The notes beneath the pieces were generated by a model. That model was not told the origin of the DNA. It did not search any database and was given only the letters and a program-made list of their open reading frames with translations. Below, one piece after another: positions 1-7,038 of a stretch of DNA of 63,265 nt. Source of the stretch: Candidatus Kosakonia sp. 282A-S69 (GTDB taxonomy: Bacteria > Pseudomonadota > Gammaproteobacteria > Enterobacterales > Enterobacteriaceae); assembly GCF_029433855.1 (NCBI RefSeq), contig NZ_JAROAU010000002.1, forward strand, positions 1-63,265, given 5' to 3'. Both the position numbers and the translations under genes were made by a program. Numbering within the stretch: position 1 is the first letter of the stretch; each line of letters starts with the position of its first letter.

Positions 1-227
1 CGCACGCCGGTCGCCACCTCCCCGGCGAGAAAACCGACGGCGAGGCTGGCGCCGATAAGCAGCACACCGATGCCAAAGCAGGAGGCACCGATGCCTGCGA
101 CCATCAGCGCACCGGCCGCGATACCGCCGAGTGCCGCAATCGCGCCGCCGACAAGGGTGCCAAGGATCATCCCGGCCAGCGCGCCGGAATGGCCTATATC
201 ATCACCGGCACGCGCGGCTTCAAACAT
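1..227 (-). CDS. PAAR/Rhs-type T6SS effector, N-terminal fragment cut by window edge
   Basis: The first 75 codons of a gene that runs off the left edge. The start is the ATG at 227-225, preceded by an AAGGAA Shine-Dalgarno. Residues 3-15 (EAARAGDDIGHSG) match the prePAAR motif found at the N-terminus of type VI secretion effectors with membrane-insertion segments. Residues ~18-70 form long Gly/Ala/Leu-rich hydrophobic stretches, the transmembrane region expected in such proteins. The gene starts 17 nt downstream of an Eag-type chaperone gene, the usual pairing. The toxin domain and any Rhs repeats lie outside the window, so 'Rhs' is an inference from family architecture. Confidence 0.75.
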   Translation of the reverse strand, partial: MFEAARAGDDIGHSGALAGMILGTLVGGAIAALGGIAAGALMVAGIGASCFGIGVLLIGASLAVGFLAGEVATGV

Positions 228-244
228 AACAATATTCCTTATCG

Positions 245-682
245 TTAAGCGTGGGGACGAAAGCTTCTGAGCAGGTCATCAAACAGGCTGCTGTCTCTTT
301 CGGTAAGCTTTTCTGCTGACGACATGGTGAAAACAAGAATATGTGCACCCTGCGTATTGAAAACGGCCTGCTGCTGCCAGATGCGTTTACCTTCGCGCAG
401 AAAAGTGGCGTGCACACTTTCACCCTGTAAAAGATTATCGCCCAGCATCACGGCACAGCGTTCACTCTGCTTCCAGCCTTTCAGGTGCTTTTGCATCAGA
501 GCCAGTTGGCGATCGGTGTATGCCGTCAGGTTCTCGCCCTGGTCGAGCGTATCGCGGGCAATATTGAAGGAGGGCACCTGAGTGTCCCGGGAGGTAAAGA
601 CGTTGACCGTACGGTCCAGATAGCCTTCAGGAAGCCTGACCTGCCCCTCACTGAAGTGTGCAATTTCATGTTGATCTGACAT
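245..682 (-). CDS. Eag-type T6SS effector chaperone (DUF1795 / DcrB-like)
   Basis: 145 aa, the usual size for Eag chaperones of the DUF1795/DcrB fold. Recognisable features are an N-terminal RLPEGYLDRTVNVF strand region and a C-terminal FDDLLRSFRP helix. Proteins of this family bind and shield the hydrophobic segments next to the prePAAR motif of one cognate effector until it is loaded on the VgrG spike. The gene lies directly upstream of the PAAR effector on the same strand with a 17-nt gap, which supports a chaperone-effector pair. No T6SS structural gene is in the window, so a chromosomal T6SS would have to deliver the effector. Confidence 0.8.
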   Translation of the reverse strand: MSDQHEIAHFSEGQVRLPEGYLDRTVNVFTSRDTQVPSFNIARDTLDQGENLTAYTDRQLALMQKHLKGWKQSERCAVMLGDNLLQGESVHATFLREGKRIWQQQAVFNTQGAHILVFTMSSAEKLTERDSSLFDDLLRSFRPHA

Positions 683-874
683 TAAGCGGATTCTACCACA
701 TGTTTCAGACGTCTGACTGTTGTATCCCCTGGATCCCGAACTTTCTCCTCAAAAGAAAATGCCCATGAGAATGAGCCAGAATGTTCGACAGAGCGTTTAT
801 TGTCCTTCTATAGAAGAATTTATTCTATCTTTTCTGCACTGGCTGGCAACTTCTGCATCTAAGGAGCGCGGGCA

Positions 875-970
875 CCCTGAATGTGCCGCAGGCACATTCA
901 GGCGGAAATCAGGCTAAAGATAATACCTTTGCTGATTCCGCCGGAGCTCCCGGCGAGGTCGGCAACGTAA
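875..970. repeat. Structured ~95-bp repeat, copy 1
   Basis: First of two imperfect direct copies (the other is 1551-1645). It holds a perfect hairpin with 12-bp arms at 876-887 and 891-902 (CCTGAATGTGCC / GGCACATTCAGG, loop GCA) and a second hairpin with 6-bp arms at 939-944 and 950-955 (CGCCGG / CCGGCG). The two copies flank the small lipoprotein gene. Apart from this repeat I see no gene or clear signal between 683 and 1179. Confidence 0.75.
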
Positions 971-1179
971 CAGGAGGCAGTTTAGATATCGAAAATTATT
1001 GTACGTTAAGGAGCTTTTTTGACCTTGCTACTTTAGCTGGCCTCACCCACGAAACTTACCGGAAGCCGGTATCCGGTTGATTTAATGATAAAATTATTTA
1101 ATCATATTGTTTCATTACTGCATCTGTCACAGTAATGAAAAAATGAGTTTACCTTTCACCTGATATGGAACTGTGTTAA

Positions 1180-1509
1180 ATGAAAAACATAACTATTTTA
1201 AGCACTCTACTTATTTCTCTTGGGCTATCTGGCTGCGGAATGGTTGATAATGCTGTTCGGGGTGATGAAAGCCTTAAGGAAAAAGCTGCATTTGCTCTGG
1301 GCACAACTTCAGATAAAATAACGATAAGTAACCGGAAAGCCGATATAGACTCAGTTAAATTCAATGCAACTACAAAGGGTAAAGTATACCAGTGCTATTA
1401 TACCTCCGCTGGTATAAGTAGCGATGCATTGTGCTCTCCTACAGACGGTTCTGGTTTACCGGCTGGCTCTCAATGTAATGCCTTACTTAAAGCCGCCGGT
1501 AAATGTTAA
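1180..1509 (+). CDS. Small cysteine-containing lipoprotein of unknown function
   Basis: 109 aa. The N-terminus is a lipoprotein signal peptide with lipobox LSGC (lipidated Cys19), so the mature protein has ~91 residues and is predicted to be membrane-anchored, exported by Sec and processed by Lsp. The mature part has four more cysteines (YQCYY, ALCSP, SQCNA, terminal GKC), possibly two disulfides. I do not recognise the family. It lies near a T6SS effector/chaperone pair but on the other strand, and is bracketed by two copies of a structured repeat, so it may be a small mobile or immunity-type cassette. That role is only an inference. The Shine-Dalgarno is weak (GGAA). Confidence 0.7.
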   Translation: MKNITILSTLLISLGLSGCGMVDNAVRGDESLKEKAAFALGTTSDKITISNRKADIDSVKFNATTKGKVYQCYYTSAGISSDALCSPTDGSGLPAGSQCNALLKAAGKC

Positions 1510-1550
1510 TTTAATTTTTGTAACCGGAGCGCGAGCAGTGCGCAGTGCGA

Positions 1551-1645
1551 CCCTGAATGTGCCGCAGGCACATGCCGGCGGAAATCAGGCTGAAGATGAC
1601 TCCGTTCCTGCATCCGCCGGAGCGCCCGGCGAAGCCGGCAACGTA
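1551..1645. repeat. Structured ~95-bp repeat, copy 2
   Basis: Second copy of the 875-970 element, just downstream of the lipoprotein gene. The left hairpin is partly eroded (CCTGAATGTGCC kept, right arm changed). The CGCCGG...CCGGCG hairpin (about 1615-1630) is kept. The GGCGGAAATCAGGCT core and the GGCAACGTAA end are also kept. Confidence 0.75.
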
Positions 1646-1829
1646 ATAGCCTGTGGCTATCACCCCCCCATTCCTGCTAAGCCATAACCCGCTAAAAGCG
1701 ACACAGAACGTGTTGTGCGCGGTCGGAGTGGTCACGTCGAGGCATTGCCGAAGACGGGGCGTATCTCCGCGTTAGCGTCCCGTCAGGGCGCTTACGAGCG
1801 TGTTACCCCATACTTACCGCAACACTACG

Positions 1830-2100
1830 TGCAGCAACTCAAACCCTTAGTTACATCATCCCCTTTAAAAGCGGCACTGTTCCGGGCCTCCGGCCCGGGG
1901 CGGCGCGGCTTTTCAGGGGCTAAATGGCCGCATGGTGGCCGGATTCTGGCGCTGACGGGACCCGCCACGAGCGGTGGGGGGAAGCTCATTTCTGAGCGGC
2001 GCAGCCGTGAGGCTGCTGCAAGCGAAGGCCTCTTTGACTTTTCCCCGTTATCCACCGTTTTTATCCAGTGAATAAGGTGCATCTTTTATGAATATAAGTA
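1830..2100. other. Putative oriR region downstream of repA
   Basis: This stretch lies downstream of repA in its direction of transcription, where RepFIIA-like plasmids carry oriR. It contains TTATCCACC (2048-2056, 8/9 match to a DnaA box) and TTATCCAGT (2061-2069, 7/9), next to a GC-rich, palindrome-rich block at about 1876-1990. No ORF here looks real. The assignment rests on position and the DnaA-like boxes. 1646-1830 holds nothing I can support. Confidence 0.55.
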
Positions 2101-2124
2101 AGGACGAACTCCTGAATATATTGC

Positions 2125-2154
2125 GCCTTTCCTGACAAGGGTTGCAGGAAAGGC
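2125..2154. terminator. Hairpin terminator between repA and oriR
   Basis: Perfect 10-bp arms GCCTTTCCTG (2125-2134) and CAGGAAAGGC (2145-2154), followed on the plus strand by CTTTATT and on the minus strand by GCAATATATT. It is placed to end repA transcripts coming from the right. 2155-2325 holds no further gene. Confidence 0.6.
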
Positions 2155-2325
2155 CTTTATTCTGTTTGCGAAAATCTGTGGGTAAAAGAAAGTGATGGCC
2201 ATCGCACGCCCGTGTGAGGCATGCCGGCAGTGGGAGAGGCGTATGTGTTGTGTGATATTTAACCGGAAATTTATGACAGACGTGCGGAAGCCTCCGCAGC
2301 AAAGCGGATGTTTAAAAAAGGCGAG

Positions 2326-3234
2326 CTAGTGAGGGGGCGGCGTTCCCGGCGGCTCCAGGCTGACCAGCTCCAGCTGATACAGCTGCGACCAGACCAGTTT
2401 CTCGAACTGCTGATGTGTCATATGGCCGGTCCGGCCTTTCATGCTGCGCATCAGGTCCTCGGACACCTGCCGCTTGCGCTCGTCAAAGGGCAGCGCCGCG
2501 AGTTTTTTGCGTTGCTTGCCCTCGAGGGCGCGCGTTCTGCGCGACAGGATGGTCTGGTGCCGGCAGCGTTCGTACCAGCGACGGCGGGCGGCTTTCAGGC
2601 TCAAGGTTTCGCCTGGTGCCAGCTGTCCGTCCTGAATGGCGGCCAGGCGTGCATCCTGTTCGGCCCGGAGTTTGTCCATATTTACGCCGGTCAGGCGCCA
2701 GCCGGCTTCGGTGATGATGATATGTTTCGGGAAGCGGCAGTTATTGATGACATCCCACTCAGACTCCGGCTCCTCGATGACACCAAACGGCACCAGAGCG
2801 GTGATGAGGCGTGAAACACGAGAGACGGTGACCGCCTCCTCAGGAATAATGTTGCCCTGTTCATCCCTAGGACTCAGCTCTTCCGCCAGCTTTGTGGTAT
2901 TGATGGTCACAATGCTGGTGGCCAGATCGACCTTATTCATGAACAGGATGAACAGCGCATCGAGCAGTCCCCGGCGCTCAGGATAAAATGCCCGCTTGCG
3001 CCCGGTCTGCGGTCGCAGGAAGGTGAAGAGGGGGTCGGCAGAGACCCGGCGGCGCACAACCCATTCCCCGGTCGTTTTGTCCCGGGTCATCAGGTTGCGC
3101 AGGGCGCGGCCATGCTCTTTGCTGAGGGCTTTGTAGTGTGCCGGGCGGACATACTGAGGTGCCGGACATTTACAGGCCGTGGAATGAGTACCACGGTGGC
3201 GACGGTCGTCGCGTAGTTTGAGATTGTCATTCAC
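2326..3234 (-). CDS. repA: Plasmid replication initiator RepA (RepFIIA/IncI-complex type)
   Basis: 302 aa, basic, with the length and layout of RepA initiators of IncFII-related plasmids. The central region carries a winged-helix-like segment (VTVSRVSRLITALVPFGVIEE), and the C-terminal third is Arg/Lys-rich and helical. RepA would bind oriR downstream and recruit DnaA and the host replisome. The start is a GTG at 3234-3232, preceded by AAAAGG. An ATG at 3230 is out of frame. Expression appears controlled by a leader peptide, an antisense RNA and a pseudoknot just upstream. The exact incompatibility group cannot be fixed from sequence alone. Confidence 0.8.
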   Translation of the reverse strand: MNDNLKLRDDRRHRGTHSTACKCPAPQYVRPAHYKALSKEHGRALRNLMTRDKTTGEWVVRRRVSADPLFTFLRPQTGRKRAFYPERRGLLDALFILFMNKVDLATSIVTINTTKLAEELSPRDEQGNIIPEEAVTVSRVSRLITALVPFGVIEEPESEWDVINNCRFPKHIIITEAGWRLTGVNMDKLRAEQDARLAAIQDGQLAPGETLSLKAARRRWYERCRHQTILSRRTRALEGKQRKKLAALPFDERKRQVSEDLMRSMKGRTGHMTHQQFEKLVWSQLYQLELVSLEPPGTPPPH

Positions 3235-3249
3235 GCCGGCCTTTTCTTA

Positions 3250-3345
3250 TGGCGGCCGTGTGTTGTTTTATGTGGTGCATGCGTTATAATCCTTCACAGG
3301 CGCTGCGCCTGCTTTTGGACCCCCTGATATCTGAATCTTCCGCCA
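3250..3345 (-). promoter_or_regulatory. Predicted repA activator pseudoknot
   Basis: In the repA mRNA the hairpin loop contains UGGCGG (plus-strand CCGCCA at 3340-3345). A perfect partner CCGCCA lies just before the repA Shine-Dalgarno (plus-strand TGGCGG at 3250-3255). This loop-to-RBS pairing is the arrangement that activates rep translation in IncB/IncI/IncL-M plasmids. Confidence 0.55.
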
Positions 3346-3439
3346 AGTTGAGTACAGATTTCGGGGGGTTTTTGCATTCAGGCTCCGGCAAATCTGCCGT
3401 CACCTGTTCCCGGGCGTCTTTCGGACACGCCCCATCCAT
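3284..3439 (-). CDS. Leader peptide gene upstream of repA (RepY/Tap type)
   Basis: 51 codons from the ATG at 3439-3437, with a strong AAGGA Shine-Dalgarno 5 nt upstream. The in-frame ATG at 3469 has no such site. The frame runs through the sequence complementary to the antisense RNA hairpin and stops at 3284, about 50 nt before the repA GTG. In IncB/IncI-type replicons, translation of such a leader opens a downstream structure and lets a pseudoknot form that permits repA translation. The amino-acid sequence itself is probably unimportant. Confidence 0.6.
   Translation of the reverse strand: MDGACPKDAREQVTADLPEPECKNPPKSVLNLAEDSDIRGSKSRRSACEGL
3297..3373 (+). ncRNA. Antisense copy-number control RNA (Inc/CopA-type)
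   Basis: Transcribed opposite to repA. A plus-strand promoter is visible: TTGTTT (3263-3268), 16-bp spacer, TATAAT (3285-3290). The RNA would form a long stem with arms CCCCC (3320-3324) and GGGGGG (3363-3368) continuing inward through CTGATATCTGAA/CAGATTTCG, followed by TTTTT as terminator. The loop is CTTCCGCCAAGTT, so the complementary mRNA loop displays UUGGCGG, the YUNR-like kissing motif of IncI/IncB-type control RNAs. Confidence 0.7.
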
Positions 3440-3540
3440 GAATTCCTTGCGCTTTTCTCCCGCTCGCATGTACAGACGAAAAGCATGAATTATTCCTGTC
3501 TCCCATAACCCTCCGTCCCACCACAAGACATCAGATCAGG

Positions 3541-3950
3541 TCAGCACGCTGATTTGAGATAAGTTCATAACTCAGATTTGTAGCTATGAAAACGCCTCAC
3601 CACAGGGTTTCATATACGATGAAGTCTATCCAATTGGCGTCAGGTTTTCCAGTGTATCGAACTAGACTCGTTCAGGCCGCATCAACATAACGACAGATTA
3701 CCGTCTGACGAGTCCGATACTGGAAAAACTTTAACCTGTACCCTACATTCGCTCAACACGAGCGCTGGACTCGTTAGGGTCAGGTTGAAGGCTAAAACCG
3801 ATTGGTATAAACGGCATGGTTTTCCAGAGATGCTGCAGGTTATGCTGCGGCAAAGATATCAGCGCAATTAAAAATGGTTCGACCATATTTGCTGTCTTCT
3901 GAAAACAGGCATGCAGCTTCTGGCAGTACGTAACCCATCTGTTCCTGCAT
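3541..3950. other. Non-coding stretch between replicon leader and integrase remnant
   Basis: No ORF of credible composition and no clear promoter or repeat. It is probably decayed backbone, judging from the recognisable pseudogene fragment that follows. Confidence 0.4.
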
Positions 3951-4093
3951 GACCTGCGGTAAATCTTTGCGACGGCGTTGATGGATCAAGAAGAATATTT
4001 GTTACTGCGAAGGATGCGGTGGGTCATGCAAGTGTGTCCGGAAGTACGATCGGCATATCGAGACAAAGATGAGCAGTACGCGGGACAGTTTAG
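3951..4093 (+). pseudogene. Remnant of a tyrosine recombinase 3' end
   Basis: Nucleotide-level similarity to the 3' end of the intact integrase at 14437-14580. Shared elements in order are CTGCGG, CTTTTG/CTTTGC..CTGGAT/TGATGGAT, AAAGATGCGATGGGACATGC versus AAGGATGCGGTGGGTCATGC, AGTGT, and AAGTACGATCG. It encodes DAVGHASV, then after a frameshift KYDRHIETK. The catalytic C-terminal His and Tyr blocks are recognisable, but the frame is broken and the rest of the gene is missing. Confidence 0.65.
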
Positions 4094-4160
4094 ATATTTA
4101 AAACCGGCTTATATTTGAGCTCAAGCTTTAGAAAACCGAACATAAGGTTTTGCCTGGTTG

Positions 4161-4182
4161 AAAAAGCCCGGAGGGACCGGGC
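4161..4182 (-). terminator. Rho-independent terminator of microcin 1 operon
   Basis: On the minus strand GCCCGG (4182-4177), short loop, CCGGGC (4171-4166), then five T. It lies ~75 nt after the immunity gene stop. Confidence 0.75.
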
Positions 4183-4257
4183 ATGTCATCATTTTAATAT
4201 CGTCTGCTGTCAGGTCGCCCTCAAATTCATTAATTCTAAGGATGGATAAGTCATGAA

Positions 4258-4503
4258 TTACATCTGTCTTTTATCTTCTTGTATATGATTGTCTTTACGA
4301 AAGATATACTTCATAGAGAGGAGTATATTCTTGATTGAAACATAGGTTCCCACAGGTATAGCAACCCACAAAATGATTAGAGAAAGCTCTTTAGGTATGC
4401 TATAAAACCAATAAACTACCATGTTCAAATTAAGATATAAGGCCGGAACTATCAAAAATGAAATAATAAGGCATAAATAATGCCATTTCTTTTCAAAATG
4501 CAT
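4258..4503 (-). CDS. Putative microcin 1 immunity protein
   Basis: 81 aa from the ATG at 4503-4501, which has AAGGTG 7 nt upstream. A longer in-frame extension to 4605 overlaps the microcin gene and lacks support. Two strongly hydrophobic segments (about residues 8-30 and 36-58) are followed by a basic, charged tail (IFRKDNHIQEDKRQ). Small two-helix membrane proteins directly downstream of a class II microcin gene are typically its immunity protein, protecting the producer at the inner membrane. The gene is ~70 nt after the microcin stop and before a terminator, so the two form an operon. No sequence family is recognised. The role is inferred from context. Confidence 0.65.
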   Translation of the reverse strand: MHFEKKWHYLCLIISFLIVPALYLNLNMVVYWFYSIPKELSLIILWVAIPVGTYVSIKNILLSMKYIFRKDNHIQEDKRQM

Positions 4504-4573
4504 CGTAAGCACCTTAATCAACAGCACCAGAACCACTGGACTGGTTCTGGTATAATGCAATAAATCCGTGGGA

Positions 4574-4951
4574 TTATCTGCAGGTTCCACCAAAGCCGCC
4601 ATCATTACAACTACTGCGACCTCGGTTATCTGAATTGCTGTTATCAGAACCTTTGAAGCAACCTCCTGCGATAACCCCGCCTATCAATCCACCTGCAAAG
4701 CCGAGCGGAGTACCGGAAGACAGGCCTCCTATAAGACCGCCTGCAACTCCATTTGAACAATCTCCCTGACCTAAGCCTTGGTTTTTAGCGGCAGTATTAC
4801 CCAGACGTCCATTAGCCTGCGCACCATAGCCTATCCCGCCCAAAGTCGAGTTATCCCGGGAGCTTCCATAATTCCTTTCATGATCTCCGGAATTACCACC
4901 TCCGCTTACTATAGCTATCTCATCAAAAGACAACTCTCTGATATTAAGCAT
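4574..4951 (-). CDS. Class II-type microcin precursor 1 (double-glycine leader)
   Basis: 125 aa from the ATG at 4951-4949 (SD GAGGG). Residues 1-18, MLNIRELSFDEIAIVSGG, form a double-glycine leader of the type cut by C39-peptidase ABC exporters such as CvaB. The mature part would have ~107 residues. It is rich in Gly, Ser and Asn, with a central Gly/Ala/Leu hydrophobic segment (about 68-97) flanked by Cys65 and Cys98, plus Cys115 and Cys124 near the C-terminus. It is not a close match to any microcin I know, but composition and leader resemble MccV/MccL-type peptides. Its own immunity gene follows. Promoter, RBS and leader are nearly identical to those of microcin 2. Confidence 0.8.
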   Translation of the reverse strand: MLNIRELSFDEIAIVSGGGNSGDHERNYGSSRDNSTLGGIGYGAQANGRLGNTAAKNQGLGQGDCSNGVAGGLIGGLSSGTPLGFAGGLIGGVIAGGCFKGSDNSNSDNRGRSSCNDGGFGGTCR

Positions 4952-5055
4952 AAAAATCCCTCTTTGTATGTGATGTGAATTTTGCACTGTGTGCTATTTG
5001 TTTATCACATAAGCGAGGTGTCAATAAAATCAAAGTATTGTAATATTATGTAAAT
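4952..5055 (-). promoter_or_regulatory. Microcin promoter region, copy 1
   Basis: About 100 bp nearly identical to the region upstream of microcin 2 (6145-6245), in the opposite orientation. It includes TTGACA at 5024-5019 (likely -35), followed by CTTATGTGATAAACAAATAG, then TGCAAAATT and CATACAAAGAGGG, with the RBS at the end. The conservation of non-coding sequence implies shared regulation of the two peptides. The -10 element is not clear to me. Confidence 0.6.
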
Positions 5056-5207
5056 TCAAGCGGATTATATATAGGATGATTGTAAGCAAATTACGATATT
5101 CTTTCTTCGCAGAATTAAAATCGGTTATTTTATAACTGTTTATTCTGTAGGACGCGCTGAGGTTAGGCTGCATTAAGTGCAAACCGATGAGAATATGCGG
5201 TTGTCAA

Positions 5208-5665
5208 TGGTGTGCTTTATTGATCGCCGCCAGATTCTGTTTGGGAGAAGCCAGACCGGCAATGATTATGACGGTTCCGCGGGCGACGCATTCCCGACTG
5301 GCATTACAATCAGCCTGGCGTACCCGTAGGAGCCTGCGCGAGTTTCCAGTACAGGGGCATGGTTCACGACGTTCAGCTCATCCACGCCGGCGTAGTGAGC
5401 GCAGCTTGAGTTTTCAGGTGCCCCTCGATATGCTCGGTGTGATAAATCTTGTTATGGTATATTAGGCAGTCTACTGCGCCTTTTGTTCTCCGGCCCCTGA
5501 TACCTCCCGCTTCGATGCAAGTATCGGCCACATTTCTAAAGAGATACCGCACGTCAGGGCAGGTTTTCATCATCTGTCCTGCTATTGTTGCTGCTTCTGG
5601 CTGACCTGTATCAGTTCTTCCGGATGCGCCTGCAGATAGACAACAGCTATTTTTCCCGATCCAGC
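5208..5665 (-). pseudogene. Decayed copy of the dsbA-like gene at 17047-17829
   Basis: Clear nucleotide similarity to the intact gene along most of its length. Shared tracts include CAGGGGCATGGT, ATCCACGCCGGCGT, TGTGATAAATC, GTTATGGTA, CGCACGTCAGGGC and TTCTGGCTGACCTG. An internal deletion joins the QKLQQQ region to the ARPDVRY region and removes the CxxC active site. The 5' end is missing and frameshifts are present. It is non-functional. Confidence 0.8.
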
Positions 5666-5689
5666 CTCTGGCCTGTCCTCAGAACTTTC

Positions 5690-5932
5690 GGCCCAGTGAA
5701 ATCTTAAGTACTTCTACTTCCTTATCCAGCATTGCATAAGCGTCTGCTTCTTGAGGCGGATGCTCTCCGAGCCACTTAACTTCAAAGGTTTCCAACCGCC
5801 AAACTTCTTGCGCCAGGTTTAGAAGGTTTCGTCTGAAATAGGATGCTTGCGCCAGAGTTCACGGGTCGAACCCCGGGCTTCGTGCTCGCGGACGAGACTA
5901 ATGATCAGTTCGTCGGAAAATCGCTTCTTCAT
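5690..5932 (-). pseudogene. Remnant of IS3-family transposase OrfA
   Basis: Translation from the ATG at 5932 gives MKKRFSDELIISLVREHEAR, then a Trp-Arg-Lys segment and TF(stop)TWRKKFGGW. This is the helix-turn-helix start of an IS3/IS407-type OrfA. An in-frame stop interrupts it, a frameshift follows GGWKPLKLSG, and no OrfB is present. It directly adjoins the dsbA-like remnant, so an old insertion probably drove decay here. 5933-6145 holds only AT-rich sequence. Confidence 0.75.
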
Positions 5933-6144
5933 GGGGATGTCCACATGTGAATAATGAAGACATTACTAATATCACGGTGCGTTAATCAACGGCAAACAGG
6001 TCAGCTAGATAAGTATCGAAATAATAAGTGTTTTTACATTCACTTTCAGCGCAATCGCTAACTGTGCTTAAAACCAAATTAATATTTCAAATTTTACATG
6101 CTAAAGGATGGTTACTAAAAAACACTTTACACAAATTTGTTATT

Positions 6145-6245
6145 TACAAAATATTACAATAATTCAATTTTCTTGACGCTTTGCTTATGTGATAAACAAA
6201 TAGCACATAGTGCAAAATTTACATTACATACAAAGAGGGATTTTT
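6145..6245 (+). promoter_or_regulatory. Microcin promoter region, copy 2
   Basis: Mirror copy of 4952-5055. It has TTGACG at 6173-6178 (likely -35), CTTATGTGATAAACAAATAG, TGCAAAATT and CATACAAAGAGGG, ending at the microcin 2 ATG. Confidence 0.6.
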
Positions 6246-6590
6246 ATGTTTAATATCAGAGAGTTGTCTTTTGATGAGATTTCCATGGTCAGTGGTGGAA
6301 ACGCGAACAGTAACTACGAAGGTGGCGGTTCGCGTAGGGGGGGAGGCAGCTCATCTCGCTCTGGCCGTTCGTCAGGCAAAGATATTTACAGTGGTGTAGA
6401 TTCTTGTGGCGCTGGAATATTAGGTGGCATGGTTGCCGGCTCTGCTGGCGGACCTGTGGGTATGGCTTTGGGGATTGCTGGCGGTATGATAGCTGGTCAA
6501 TGCACTAAAGATAGCTTTAGCAGTAAAGGCGGCAATGGTAATGCTAATCAAAGCCAGTCTCATGATTTTGGCGGCCAGTGCCACTGGTAA
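6246..6590 (+). CDS. Class II-type microcin precursor 2 (double-glycine leader)
   Basis: 114 aa from the ATG at 6246 (SD GAGGG, spacing 5-6). The leader MFNIRELSFDEISMVSGG differs from microcin 1 at only three positions. The mature part (~96 aa) starts with an Arg/Ser/Gly-rich region, then a hydrophobic Gly/Ala/Met segment (about 55-84) flanked by Cys54 and Cys86, then a Ser/Asn/Gln tail with Cys112. The Cys86-Cys112 spacing of 26 equals Cys98-Cys124 of microcin 1, but the extra Cys115 of microcin 1 is absent, leaving an odd number. The gene heads the plus-strand cluster with immunity, protease and export genes. Confidence 0.8.
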   Translation: MFNIRELSFDEISMVSGGNANSNYEGGGSRRGGGSSSRSGRSSGKDIYSGVDSCGAGILGGMVAGSAGGPVGMALGIAGGMIAGQCTKDSFSSKGGNGNANQSQSHDFGGQCHW

Positions 6591-6685
6591 TTCCTAAGTA
6601 AGTTTTTACACTCCCACTAAGATTACCTCTGCGTTTTAATATCCAGTTATTAATACACGAGATAATGCCGTCTTAGTGGGGTTCA

Positions 6686-6934
6686 ATGATGTTGGTTTTA
6701 GCAGGAAATATAAATAGAATGTTTTTTATAAAAAAATTATTTTACTTCTTAGCTTATCTAGGTTTATTTCTTGTCGGTTTTACGTTGTTAAAATATGCGA
6801 ACATCCTTGACATAAACAACATCTCAAGAAGTGAGATGATATCGAAGTTTTTTGTTATGCTAATCGTACTTATAGCCGTAACCAGATGGGGTATTAATTT
6901 ATATACCTATTTGACGGGGTATAAGCATAATTAA
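6686..6934 (+). CDS. Putative microcin 2 immunity protein
   Basis: 82 aa with two hydrophobic segments (about residues 16-35 and 54-68), and few charges apart from a short basic tail. Position directly after microcin 2 suggests the cognate immunity protein in the inner membrane. An alternative start at 6719 (MFFIKKLF, preceded by AGGAAA) would give 71 aa and may be the true one. It has no visible similarity to the immunity protein of microcin 1, consistent with separate specificities. The role is inferred from context. Confidence 0.6.
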   Translation: MMLVLAGNINRMFFIKKLFYFLAYLGLFLVGFTLLKYANILDINNISRSEMISKFFVMLIVLIAVTRWGINLYTYLTGYKHN

Positions 6935-7038
6935 TTGTAATTGAGAAACTTTAATTGTCACTCACGTATTGTTAGTTTTATAAGGCTCATCGGTAAATAA
7001 TTGAAATAGCGTAGTTATTATATTTAAGGAACAATAAA

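Noticed and set aside
1511-1735. Minus-strand ORF through the structured repeat, and plus-strand ORFs 883-1080 and 1424-1687
   Set aside because: The matching peptides come from the repeated DNA itself. No RBS and no coding composition.
2308-2814. 168-codon plus-strand ORF opposite repA
   Set aside because: Shadow of repA with no supporting signal.
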